DNA of 64,000 nucleotides. It comes from Amycolatopsis sp. DSM 110486 (GTDB lineage Bacteria; Actinomycetota; Actinomycetes; Mycobacteriales; Pseudonocardiaceae). The number at the start of each line of letters is the position of its first letter. The stretch's first letter is position 1. The notes under the pieces were generated by a model that was not told where the DNA came from, ran no database searches, and worked only from the letters and a program-made list of their open reading frames with translations. Positions 48,691 through 56,219 of this stretch are shown one piece after another. The stretch is from NCBI RefSeq assembly GCF_019468465.1, contig NZ_CP080519.1, positions 1,379,001-1,443,000 on the forward strand, in the 5' to 3' direction. The position numbers were made by a program, and so were the translations under genes.

Positions 48691-49680
48691 TCATATTCCG
48701 CCGACGCGGTCGAAGAGCGTTTCGCGGTAGTACTGGGCCGCCTCGGCCAGACGCGCGACGAGGCCGGGCCCCGTCGGCACACCCGTGCGCGCCCAGACGC
48801 GGCTGCTCTCGTACCAGTGGTCTCGCGTGAGCAGGGAATACTGGTGATCGCTGAGCCACGGCAACGCTTCCCGCGTCCGCTCACGGTGTTCTCCGAGCGG
48901 CAGGTCCGCCGCGGGCAGCGGCTCGCCGAGCAGGTCGCACACGGCCGTGACCAGGCGCCGCATCCGCACCGGCCGCGGGTCGGCCACGTGGAAGACCTCC
49001 CCCGGCAGGCCCGGCCGGTGGATCAACGCGACGACAACCGCCGCGAGATCCGTGACCGAGACCACCGACGTCCGCGCGTCGCCGCCCGCCGCCCACGCCG
49101 GGACCGCGCGCAGCCACCGCACCAGCGCGGGGACCACGTGCCGGTCGCCGACGCCGTAGACCAGGTGCGGCCGAAGGACCGCACCGCCGGCCGCGCGCAC
49201 GAGCCGTTCGGCCGCGAGCCGGCTGCGGCTCGTGGCCGATGCCGGACCCGTGACCAGCACCGACTCCGACGCGCCGCGGTGATCGCCGTCGCGGTAGACC
49301 GCGCAGGTGCTCAGGTGCAGCACCCGCGTGGTGCCGGCGCGCGCCGCCTCCGCGAGCAACGCGCGGGTGCCGTCCTCGTTGACGGTAGTGCACAGCTGTT
49401 CGTCCCCACCGACCTGCGCCGCAAGGTGCACGAGCGTGGTGACGCCCGCGCACACGCCGGCCAGGCTCGCCGGGTCGGCGAGGTCACCCGCCACGGGCCG
49501 CACGCCCGCGTCCGCCGGCCACGCCGCCGTCCCATCGGGCAGCGGCCGCCGCACGAGGACCCGCACGCGCGGGCCGCACCCGCTCGCGACGAGCTCCCGC
49601 ACCACTGCGCAGCCGATGAAGCCGGTGGCGCCGGTGACCAGGATGTCTGTCGTACTGACCGCCCCCAGGTCGGCAGTCAT
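48691..49680 (-). CDS. NAD-dependent epimerase/reductase-like SDR protein with altered catalytic residues
   Basis: This 329-residue extended SDR protein has Thr-Gly-Ala-Thr-Gly-Phe-Ile-Gly as its NAD(P) motif and the Leu-His-Leu-Ser-Thr-Cys-Ala-Val-Tyr strand that normally holds the catalytic Ser/Thr. Where family members have Tyr-x-x-x-Lys, this one reads Thr-Ser-Arg-Ser-Arg-Leu-Ala-Ala-Glu. Both catalytic residues appear replaced. ATG 49680 overlaps the afsA stop by ATGA, so it is coupled to afsA. Such genes beside afsA are thought to reduce the 6-keto group of butyrolactone signals. Here the changed active site argues for a different role or mechanism. Confidence 0.8.
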   Translation of the reverse strand: MTADLGAVSTTDILVTGATGFIGCAVVRELVASGCGPRVRVLVRRPLPDGTAAWPADAGVRPVAGDLADPASLAGVCAGVTTLVHLAAQVGGDEQLCTTVNEDGTRALLAEAARAGTTRVLHLSTCAVYRDGDHRGASESVLVTGPASATSRSRLAAERLVRAAGGAVLRPHLVYGVGDRHVVPALVRWLRAVPAWAAGGDARTSVVSVTDLAAVVVALIHRPGLPGEVFHVADPRPVRMRRLVTAVCDLLGEPLPAADLPLGEHRERTREALPWLSDHQYSLLTRDHWYESSRVWARTGVPTGPGLVARLAEAAQYYRETLFDRVGGI

Positions 49681-50645
49681 GACAGACGCATCGCCAGCGT
49701 GGTCGTCACCGCGGTCTTGCCGTACTGCTCGAACTCCACGCGCACCAGGCGGCAGTCGTCCTCCGCCGGATCCAGCTCCGTGGCCACGACCCGGCATTCG
49801 GCCTCGAACTCCACGTAGGCGTGGAACTCGATCTCCGCCCGCAGCGGCAGCGCGTGCGGGTCGCCGACCGTGAGCAACGCGGCCTGCCGCGCGGCCTCGA
49901 CCATGACCATGCCCGGCACGTGGTCCACCGTGTGGTCGAAGAGCACTGCGTGGTCCGGGTCGAACTGCAGCGCCCAGACGCCCGTCTCCGAAGTGGCCGC
50001 GACCAGCACGTCCTGCGTGTGGTTGCGCCCGACCTCGGCCGGTTCGACGGTGGGCAGCACCCTGACCTGGAACGGCGTCGCCGCGAAGTGCTCGCCGCGC
50101 AGCCGCCGGTAGACCGCCGACGAGACGCACCGCCAACGCTCCGAAGCCGTGCCGACGTGCGTGCCGTCGCGGAACATGTCGAACTCGTACCGCATGCCGC
50201 CGACGTTCTTGCCGCGGTACTGCACGTCGTGCGCGCTGACCTGCAACACCACGTTCACCGGACGGCAGTCGGTGGCCAGCCCCGCCTCGTCGACCTCGTA
50301 CGCCTTGTGGTCGGAGAGGAAGTTGTGGCCGAGCGGCACCCCGTACGCGCGGTGGGCGAGCAGCATCGCGGCTTGGCGGCAGGTTTCGGTGTACAGCAAC
50401 GGGTCGTGCGAAGCCGGGGTGCGCGGGCCGAAGAAGCCGTGGCGCCGCGGCCACTGCGCGCCGAGTTCGAAGCGGCCCGGCCCCAGGATGTTCAGATCGG
50501 TGACGAAGACTTCCGACACCGCCGCCCGGTGCACGAGGCTGCGCGGGATCGTCTGCTGGAAGTCGATCTGTCTCTTCGCCGGAATTTCATCGATCGTTTC
50601 AGTGGATGATCTTCCTACTGTCTCCGCTAGCAGTGTGCCGACCAT
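49677..50645 (-). CDS. afsA: AfsA family gamma-butyrolactone biosynthesis protein
   Basis: This 322-residue protein contains two AfsA hot-dog repeats. The first has Leu-Val-His-Arg-Ala-Ala-Val-Ser-Glu-Val and Phe-Leu-Ser-Asp-His-Lys; the second has Val-Leu-Phe-Asp-His-Thr-Val-Asp-His-Val-Pro-Gly-Met-Val. These are the conserved patterns of AfsA/ScbA/BarX, which condense a beta-ketoacyl-ACP with dihydroxyacetone phosphate to start butyrolactone signal synthesis. It diverges from a receptor gene at 50838, and an autoregulator-box sequence lies between them at 50721-50750. The SDR gene follows by ATGA overlap. Confidence 0.93.
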   Translation of the reverse strand: MVGTLLAETVGRSSTETIDEIPAKRQIDFQQTIPRSLVHRAAVSEVFVTDLNILGPGRFELGAQWPRRHGFFGPRTPASHDPLLYTETCRQAAMLLAHRAYGVPLGHNFLSDHKAYEVDEAGLATDCRPVNVVLQVSAHDVQYRGKNVGGMRYEFDMFRDGTHVGTASERWRCVSSAVYRRLRGEHFAATPFQVRVLPTVEPAEVGRNHTQDVLVAATSETGVWALQFDPDHAVLFDHTVDHVPGMVMVEAARQAALLTVGDPHALPLRAEIEFHAYVEFEAECRVVATELDPAEDDCRLVRVEFEQYGKTAVTTTLAMRLS

Positions 50646-50720
50646 GTCGGACCTCCCAGAAAGAAATTCCCCAGTTTCCCCAGTACTCCCCCGCTCAATT
50701 TCTAGCGGAATCCGAGAGGC

Positions 50721-50750
50721 AAAACCATACCTACCTACCGGTTTTTTTCG
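50721..50750. promoter_or_regulatory. Autoregulator-responsive element between afsA and receptor gene
   Basis: The core ACCTACCTACCGGTTTT fits ACCNACCNNCCGGTTT, which also occurs three times at 52132-52266 and resembles known ARE boxes bound by ArpA-type receptors. It lies 76 bp upstream of afsA and 88 bp upstream of the receptor GTG. Confidence 0.75.
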
Positions 50751-50837
50751 CTGGCTCTACGGCCCGCCGACCGGTACACTGGTCGCTTGCACCGGTCCAC
50801 GACGGACCAGATCCCCTTGTGCACGAAGGAGTTAGGC

Positions 50838-51464
50838 GTGGCTCGCCAGGAACGCGCGGAGCAGACCCGGAAGACCATCCTCACCGCCGCGGCGTCGCGG
50901 TTCGATGCGGTCGGCTTCCTCGGGGCGAGCCTGTCCGACATCCTGGCCGAGGCCGGCGTCACCAAGGGTGCGCTGTACTTCCACTTCAAGTCGAAGGAAG
51001 ACCTCGCCGACGCGCTGATGCAGGAGCAGTTCGCGGTGGCGGACTCGTCGCCGGCGCTGGCGAACCCGGGGCTGCAAACGGTGATCGACTGGTGCCACAG
51101 CCTCGCCGTCGGCCTGCAGAGCGACGTCTTCGTGCGCGCCAGCATCCGGCTCGTCATCGAGCAGGGTTCGTTCGTCACGCCGGCCGCCAGTGCCTACAAG
51201 CAGTGGATCGACCTCGTCCACGGGTGCCTGCTCGCCGCCAAGGCCGCGGGCGACCTGCGCAAGGAGATCAACACCCACGATCTCGCGCAGTACGCCGTCG
51301 GGTCGTTCACGGGGATCCAGCTGAGCTCCCAGGTGCTCACGGACCGGACCGACCTGCGCGAGCGCGTCACGTTCATGTGGGCGACGCTGCTGCCCTCGAT
51401 CGTGCCGCCGCGCCGGCTGCACAGGTTCAACCCGGCCGGGAACCTCGAAGAGCAGCCCGCCTGA
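50838..51464 (+). CDS. Gamma-butyrolactone receptor, ArpA type
   Basis: This 208-residue TetR-family protein has the ArpA/ScbR start (Arg-Ala-Glu-Gln-Thr-Arg-Lys-Thr-Ile-Leu), recognition helix Ala-Gly-Val-Thr-Lys-Gly-Ala-Leu-Tyr-Phe-His-Phe-Lys-Ser-Lys, and the ligand-domain pattern with Trp ~109 region Val-Ile-Asp-Trp-Cys-His. GTG 50838 has GAAGGAG 6 nt upstream. Divergence from afsA with an ARE between them is the classic signal synthase-receptor arrangement. It is convergent with a second receptor-like gene, from which it is separated by 6 bp. Confidence 0.9.
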   Translation: MARQERAEQTRKTILTAAASRFDAVGFLGASLSDILAEAGVTKGALYFHFKSKEDLADALMQEQFAVADSSPALANPGLQTVIDWCHSLAVGLQSDVFVRASIRLVIEQGSFVTPAASAYKQWIDLVHGCLLAAKAAGDLRKEINTHDLAQYAVGSFTGIQLSSQVLTDRTDLRERVTFMWATLLPSIVPPRRLHRFNPAGNLEEQPA

Positions 51465-51470
51465 GCCGGC

Positions 51471-52091
51471 TCATCGCGCGGTGCTCGACACCGGCTCGGC
51501 CAGTTCGATCACGCGCCAGAGCTCGGAAAGCGTGCGCGAGAGGTCAGTGTCGGCCGAGATCGTGCCACTCGCGACCACCGACTCGAGGCCGACGCAGGTC
51601 ACGACCACCAGCAGCGTCGCCATGTCGGGCAACACCTCAGCGCTGAGCTCGCCCGCGTCGTGTGCCTCGGCGATGTAGCGCCGCACCTGGGCGAGCCAAG
51701 CGCGCGTGAAGGCGACGTAGCGGGCATCCTTCGAACCCATCTCCCGCGTGAGCCGGAAACTGGCACCGACCTTGGGATCGGCGCCGAGCCAGTGCATGAG
51801 GGCCCGGCTGAGCTCGGCAAGCCTGCGCAGGGCAGGCACGTTGCTCGTGCGATCGACGCGGTCCACGTGCTCCTGGAGCACGGCGACCGCGGCGCCCTGG
51901 ACCTCGTCGCAGACCTCGTCCTTCGAGGAGAAGTGGAAGTACAGGCCACCCTTGGTGACGCCCGCTTGGCGCGCGATGTCCACCATGCTCGTGGCCGCGT
52001 AGCCGTCGCGGTGCAGCAGCTCGGCGGCAGCGTCCAGCAACAAGAGCCGGGTCTGCTCCGCTCGCGCCTGCTTCGTCACCGTCGTCCCCAT
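51471..52091 (-). CDS. Second ArpA-type receptor or pseudoreceptor
   Basis: This 206-residue TetR-family protein has Arg-Ala-Glu-Gln-Thr-Arg-Leu-Leu-Leu-Leu and recognition helix Ala-Gly-Val-Thr-Lys-Gly-Gly-Leu-Tyr-Phe-His-Phe-Ser-Ser-Lys. It is similar to the receptor at 50838 but divergent in the ligand domain. Loci of this kind often carry one true receptor and one pseudoreceptor that binds the antibiotic instead of the butyrolactone; which is which cannot be told here. Its promoter region contains an ARE (52132-52157), and two more lie before the divergent SARP gene. Confidence 0.88.
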   Translation of the reverse strand: MGTTVTKQARAEQTRLLLLDAAAELLHRDGYAATSMVDIARQAGVTKGGLYFHFSSKDEVCDEVQGAAVAVLQEHVDRVDRTSNVPALRRLAELSRALMHWLGADPKVGASFRLTREMGSKDARYVAFTRAWLAQVRRYIAEAHDAGELSAEVLPDMATLLVVVTCVGLESVVASGTISADTDLSRTLSELWRVIELAEPVSSTAR

Positions 52092-52131
52092 CCGCTCCGG
52101 CCGGGCACGTCCGCCCCGACCTGTTCAGAGT

Positions 52132-52157
52132 AAGATACCAACCGCCCGGTTTACAAG
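52132..52157. promoter_or_regulatory. Autoregulator-responsive element upstream of second receptor
   Basis: The core ACCAACCGCCCGGTTTA matches ACCNACCNNCCGGTTT. It lies 41 bp upstream of the receptor ATG at 52091, suited to autoregulation. Confidence 0.75.
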
Positions 52158-52211
52158 GATTCCGGGCACAATTCAGGGCCACTACCTGGACCGAGGCCCT
52201 TTTTCTTGATC

Positions 52212-52266
52212 AAAACAGACCGACCTCCCGGTTTTATCTTGAAAACCGACCTCCCGGTTTGGTAAG
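52212..52266. promoter_or_regulatory. Two tandem autoregulator-responsive elements upstream of the SARP gene
   Basis: ACCGACCTCCCGGTTTT (core within 52212-52239) and ACCGACCTCCCGGTTTG (core within 52241-52266) share 16 of 17 bases. They lie 96-150 bp before the SARP ATG. Tandem boxes indicate tight butyrolactone control of the pathway activator. Confidence 0.78.
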
Positions 52267-52362
52267 TTGCTCACGTGGGGCCAGGCAAGTCCGGCAGGCA
52301 GGGGCGCTGGGGGCGCCGCCGATGCCGGCCCCCCGACGACGCGGACACCGGAGGGCGTTCAT

Positions 52363-53127
52363 ATGAACTACGAAATTCTGGGGCAGATCAGAGTCAGCGG
52401 CCGGCCCGGTGTCAGCGCACCCAGGGCACGCAAGATCGAGACGCTGCTCGCCGCACTGCTGGCCAAGAACAACCAGGTGGTCACCACCGAGCACCTCATC
52501 GGCGAGATCTGGGGCGAAAACCCCCCGGCGCGCGCGAGCGCCGCGCTGTACGTCTACGTCTCCCAGCTGCGCAAACTCCTGCGCGGCACCCCGGCCGACG
52601 CCGAGGACAGCCCCGTGGTCACCAGCCCGCGCGGCTACTCCCTGCACGTCGGCATCGACGAACTCGACGCCGACCGCTTCACCCGCCTCTACCAGGAGGG
52701 CCGCGCCCTGCACTGGGACCGCAGCTACGGCCAGGCGGCCACCGTCCTGCGCCACGCCGCGGACCTCTGGCGCGGCCCCGCCTTCGGCGGCTTCACCGAT
52801 TCGCCTGACGTGCAGGCGTACGCCACGCTGCTGGAGGAGACGCGCCTGGAGTGCCTCGAGCTGCTCATGGAGACCGAGCTGCTCATCGGCCGCCACCGCG
52901 AAGTCGTGGGCCAACTCTCGGCGCTGGCCAAGGAACACACCCTGCGCGAGACGTTCTACGAGTACCTCATGACGGCACTGCTGCGGTCCAACCGTCGCGC
53001 CGAGGCCCTCGAAACGTTCGCCTCCGCACGCCAGAACTTGGTTCAGCAGCTGGGAATCGAGCCCGGAGTGTCCCTACGCAAGCTTCACCAGAGCATCTTG
53101 GTGGGGGAAATGTCCGACGCGGTGTGA
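52363..53127 (+). CDS. SARP family pathway-specific activator
   Basis: This 254-residue protein has an OmpR-like winged helix (residues ~1-95; Ala-Arg-Lys-Ile-Glu-Thr-Leu-Leu-Ala-Ala-Leu-Leu and Tyr-Val-Tyr-Val-Ser-Gln-Leu-Arg-Lys-Leu-Leu) and a bacterial transcriptional activation domain (residues ~100-250; Asp-Arg-Phe-Thr-Arg-Leu-Tyr, Arg-Glu-Thr-Phe-Tyr-Glu-Tyr-Leu). This is the short RedD/ActII-ORF4 form. GGAGGG lies 7 nt before ATG 52363. The two ARE boxes upstream place it under receptor control. It should activate the polyketide genes to the right. Confidence 0.92.
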   Translation: MNYEILGQIRVSGRPGVSAPRARKIETLLAALLAKNNQVVTTEHLIGEIWGENPPARASAALYVYVSQLRKLLRGTPADAEDSPVVTSPRGYSLHVGIDELDADRFTRLYQEGRALHWDRSYGQAATVLRHAADLWRGPAFGGFTDSPDVQAYATLLEETRLECLELLMETELLIGRHREVVGQLSALAKEHTLRETFYEYLMTALLRSNRRAEALETFASARQNLVQQLGIEPGVSLRKLHQSILVGEMSDAV

Positions 53128-53145
53128 TTCCGCACAGCAAGGAAC

Positions 53146-53178
53146 GCCCGGCTACTGCTTTCGTTGCAGTAGCCGGGC
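53146..53178 (+). terminator. Terminator of the SARP gene
   Basis: GCCCGGCTACTGC (53146-53158) pairs perfectly with GCAGTAGCCGGGC (53166-53178) across a 7-nt loop, 18 bp after the SARP stop. Confidence 0.85.
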
Positions 53179-53437
53179 TTCCTGTTGCTCGGTCTCTTTC
53201 GCTCGCCCGCAATACTTTCGTTCCGTCGCTCCAGCACACGCCGGCCGACGGAATACCGCTACCGCCCCCAATTGGGGCGCTCTGGCCCGTCATCAACTGC
53301 AGGCCGCCCACACAACCCGACACCCACCTGACTCCGGCGCCCCACCTCCCCAACCGCCGGCCGGCCACCCAACTCACCACCCCACCAACCCCTCCCCGAA
53401 CCTTCCCCCGCCCGGCCCCCCGATGCTTTTCCACAAC

Positions 53438-53497
53438 ACGGTAGGGATCGGCTTGTCAAGGCACGCTTTCCCGCCTTGACAAGCCGATCCCTACCGT
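53438..53497. repeat. 25-bp perfect inverted repeat in the 53179-53598 gap
   Basis: The arms 53438-53462 and 53473-53497 are perfectly complementary over 25 bp (outer end ACGGTAGGGATCGGC, inner end TTGTCAAGGC), with a 10-nt spacer. No T-tract follows and the stem is much longer than the other terminators here. The rest of the 420-bp gap is unusually C-rich and holds no gene that I can support. Confidence 0.85.
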
Positions 53498-53598
53498 CGT
53501 AACAATCAAAAATCGGGGTTCCCCACCCGACACCCGGCAATGGTGTGCGCAGCACGCCGAGCCGGACCGAGCCGCAGTCGGAGCCGAGACCGCCCCCC

Positions 53599-54186
53599 TC
53601 AACTCCGATACACAGAAACCACCGGCCCACCACACTCAACCGGCTCCCCGTACCACCCACCCCACCGCGAATCCAACGCCAACTCCGCCAGCTCAGCCAT
53701 CAAATCCAACTCAGCCGGCCACACATACCGCAACTCCGACCCACCCAACACCACAATCTGCCGAACACAATCCACCTCACGCACCCAAACATCCGAAGCC
53801 CACCGCCCCGGATCCGGCTGCCGCCCCTGCACCACCAACGCCCCACCCGGCCGCATCACTCTCGCCAGCGAACGAACAGCACGCACCTGCTCCCGCTGCC
53901 CCGAAAACCGTGACAACGCATCCCCACCGACGAAAACCGCGTCAAACCGCGCCCCCGACGGCAGCCCCCGGGAAGAAGAAGCCACCGTGACCGCGTAACC
54001 CTCCCCAGCCAACGCGTCCGCAACCGGCCCCCCACCCAGGACCAGCACCCGCCCATCCCCACGCCGACGAGCGACCCGATCGGTCACCTCGGCAAGGAAT
54101 GCCACGGCTCCGGCCGGGTCGTCGGCCAGCGGGGCGAGCCACACGTCAAGAACGTCAGCCGGCAACTCATCGATGCGGGTCGGCAT
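53599..54186 (-). CDS. SAM-methyltransferase-like protein
   Basis: This 195-residue protein has a Rossmann-like core with a glycine-rich strand, Val-Leu-Val-Leu-Gly-Gly-Gly-Pro-Val-Ala, which matches methyltransferase motif I. Phe-Asp-Ala-Val-Phe-Val-Gly-Gly-Asp-Ala and Val-Met-Arg-Pro-Gly-Gly-Ala-Leu-Val-Val fit motifs II and III. It is shorter than most tailoring methyltransferases. ATG 54186 is chosen; a GTG lies one codon earlier. It is on the same strand as the PKS but separated from the transporter genes by a terminator. A tailoring role is possible but not shown. Confidence 0.65.
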   Translation of the reverse strand: MPTRIDELPADVLDVWLAPLADDPAGAVAFLAEVTDRVARRRGDGRVLVLGGGPVADALAGEGYAVTVASSSRGLPSGARFDAVFVGGDALSRFSGQREQVRAVRSLARVMRPGGALVVQGRQPDPGRWASDVWVREVDCVRQIVVLGGSELRYVWPAELDLMAELAELALDSRWGGWYGEPVECGGPVVSVYRS

Positions 54187-54270
54187 CACGCCACCTCACT
54201 TCACGCACTGGTCTTGTCTGCTCAACGCAGCGTTCCCGACCGACCTAAAGTCGACCTTGCACACGACGAA

Positions 54271-54299
54271 GGGGCGGCCCGCACCAGGCGGGCCGCCCC
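54271..54299 (-). terminator. Terminator after the exporter operon
   Basis: GGGGCGGCCCGC (54271-54282) and GCGGGCCGCCCC (54288-54299) form a 12-bp perfect stem with a 5-nt loop, 12 bp past the permease stop. Confidence 0.8.
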
Positions 54300-54311
54300 G
54301 AGAGAACAAGC

Positions 54312-55139
54312 TCAGACCGTCGCGCGCTGGTGGAACTTGCGCACCGTCAGGACCGCCGCGAGCACCGTGATCGGGATCCACCAGGCCAGCGCGAGCCAGC
54401 CCGTGGCGCCGAGCGCGGAGCCGTTCATCAGGTGTCGGGCGGCGTCGATCAGGACCGTCACCGGCTGGTTGTCGACGATGACCCGCAGGACGCTCGGCAT
54501 CGACGCCGTCGGAACCAAGGCGCTGGTGGCGTAGGGCACGAAGACCAGGATCATACCCAGGCCGCTCGCGCCTTCCACCGTCTTGGCGATCGAGCCGAGC
54601 AGGGTGGCCAGCCAGAACACGCCGGTCGCGAAGAGCACCAGCAGGCCGACCGCGCCGAGCCAACCGAGGACGCCGCCGCCGGGGCGGAAGCCGATGGCGA
54701 GTCCGACGGCCACCATCACCACGAGCGAGAGCATGCTGCGCAGCACACCCGACACCACGTGGCCGACCAGCACGGCCGAGCCTGCCATCGGCATGGAGCG
54801 GAAGCGTTCGACGAGGCCGTTGGTGAGGTCGGCGGACACACCGACCACAGTGGACGTGGAGTTGAAGCCGACGCTGATCACGATCAGGCCCGGAATCAGG
54901 TAGTCGATGTAGTTCATGCCGGGCAGGTTGATCGCGCCGCCGAACATGAAGCGGAACAGCAGGAGCAGCACGATCGGCAGCGAAACCGCCTGGATCAGCA
55001 TCTCCGGGTTGCGGGTGATGTGCTTGATGTTGCGCCCGATCAGCACCCGGTAGTCGGACACCGCGAGCGAGAGCGCCGAACGGGCGGGAGTGGCGAGGAT
55101 CTGGGTCCCCTCCGTCTCCCTCGACAGGGTCTGGGTCAT
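54312..55139 (-). CDS. ABC-2 type export permease (DrrB type)
   Basis: This 275-residue protein has about six membrane helices and an N-terminal cytoplasmic part with Arg-Asn-Ile-Lys-His-Ile-Thr-Arg-Asn-Pro-Glu, as in DrrB. The Glu-Arg-Phe-Arg-Ser-Met-Pro-Met loop is the ABC-2 signature. It pairs with the ATPase gene, which ends 1 bp before its start, to export a drug-like product. Next to the PKS it is the likely self-resistance and export system of this cluster. Confidence 0.9.
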   Translation of the reverse strand: MTQTLSRETEGTQILATPARSALSLAVSDYRVLIGRNIKHITRNPEMLIQAVSLPIVLLLLFRFMFGGAINLPGMNYIDYLIPGLIVISVGFNSTSTVVGVSADLTNGLVERFRSMPMAGSAVLVGHVVSGVLRSMLSLVVMVAVGLAIGFRPGGGVLGWLGAVGLLVLFATGVFWLATLLGSIAKTVEGASGLGMILVFVPYATSALVPTASMPSVLRVIVDNQPVTVLIDAARHLMNGSALGATGWLALAWWIPITVLAAVLTVRKFHQRATV

Positions 55140-55140
55140 C

Positions 55141-56064
55141 TCACTTCTCTCCCGCGGTTGAGGTCAGGGTGTGGAAGACGTCGTCGAGGGTCGGCTCGGA
55201 GAGCTCGAGACCGGTGGTCTCGAGGCCCGCGTCGGCAACCTGGTTGAGCACCCGCCGGACCTGCGCGGGGTTGTCGATCGCGATGCTCACCGTCGTGTCG
55301 AGCAGCACGCCCTCGACGACGGTGTGCGCGCGTTCCGCCTCCACGGGGGTGGCGAAGGTGAGCTTGAGGCGTTCGGTGCCGACGCGGCGCTTGAGCTCGG
55401 CCGCGGTGCCCTCGGCGACCACACGGCCCTTGTCGATCACGGCGATGCGGTCGGCGAGCTGGTCGGCTTCCTCGAGGTACTGGGTGGTGAGCAGGATCGT
55501 GGTACCGCCGTCGAGCAGCTGCCGGATCGCGTCCCACATCGCCGAGCGGCTGCGCGGGTCGAGCCCAGTGGTCGGCTCGTCGAGGAACAGCACCGGCGGC
55601 GACGTGATGAGGCTGATCGCGAGGTCCAGCCGGCGGCGCATGCCACCGGAGTACGTCTTGACCTGCCGCGTCGACGCGTCCACGAGGTCGAACTGCGCGA
55701 GCAGCTCCGTGGCGCGCGCCTTCGCGTCAGCAGTCGAGAGGTGGAACAGCCGGGCCATCATCTCGAGGTTCTCGCGCCCGGTGAGCAGCTCGTCGACCGC
55801 GGTGTCCTGGCCGGTCAAGCCGATCTGCTCGCGCACCTTGCGCTTGGGGCCGTCGAGGTCGTGGCCGTTGACGGTCACCGTGCCGCCGTCGGCCTTCAGG
55901 AGCGTGCTGAGGATCCGCACGGTCGTGGTCTTGCCGGCGCCGTTGGGGCCCAGGAGCGCGAACATCGTGCCCCGCTCCACGCTGAGGTCGACGCCCTCCA
56001 GCACGTCGACGTCGCCATAGGACTTGCGCAGCCCCCGTGCTTCTATTGCGTAGCCGGTGACCAT
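55141..56064 (-). CDS. ABC export ATPase (DrrA type)
   Basis: This 307-residue ATPase has Walker A Gly-Pro-Asn-Gly-Ala-Gly-Lys-Thr-Thr-Thr, Q-loop Leu-Thr-Gly-Gln-Asp and signature Tyr-Ser-Gly-Gly-Met-Arg-Arg-Arg-Leu. Walker B is Leu-Phe-Leu-Asp-Glu-Pro-Thr-Thr-Gly-Leu-Asp-Pro. A DrrA-type C-terminal extension (residues ~225-305) ends Glu-Pro-Thr-Leu-Asp-Asp-Val-Phe. It is the nucleotide-binding half of the exporter with the adjacent ABC-2 permease. It lies 155 bp downstream of the PKS stop on the same strand. Confidence 0.92.
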   Translation of the reverse strand: MVTGYAIEARGLRKSYGDVDVLEGVDLSVERGTMFALLGPNGAGKTTTVRILSTLLKADGGTVTVNGHDLDGPKRKVREQIGLTGQDTAVDELLTGRENLEMMARLFHLSTADAKARATELLAQFDLVDASTRQVKTYSGGMRRRLDLAISLITSPPVLFLDEPTTGLDPRSRSAMWDAIRQLLDGGTTILLTTQYLEEADQLADRIAVIDKGRVVAEGTAAELKRRVGTERLKLTFATPVEAERAHTVVEGVLLDTTVSIAIDNPAQVRRVLNQVADAGLETTGLELSEPTLDDVFHTLTSTAGEK

Positions 56065-56219
56065 CGGTTACCTCTCCTCGTTCGGGTCAAGATCGATGAA
56101 GAACTTCTCTTCTCGGACACCGGCCGGGAGCCCGGTGAACTGTCCGTACCAGTGGGCCACAGGCGCCTTCGCAGCGGCAATAATGGCCGGGTGAAGCGGA
56201 GTTAGGGGTCGACTGCGCC

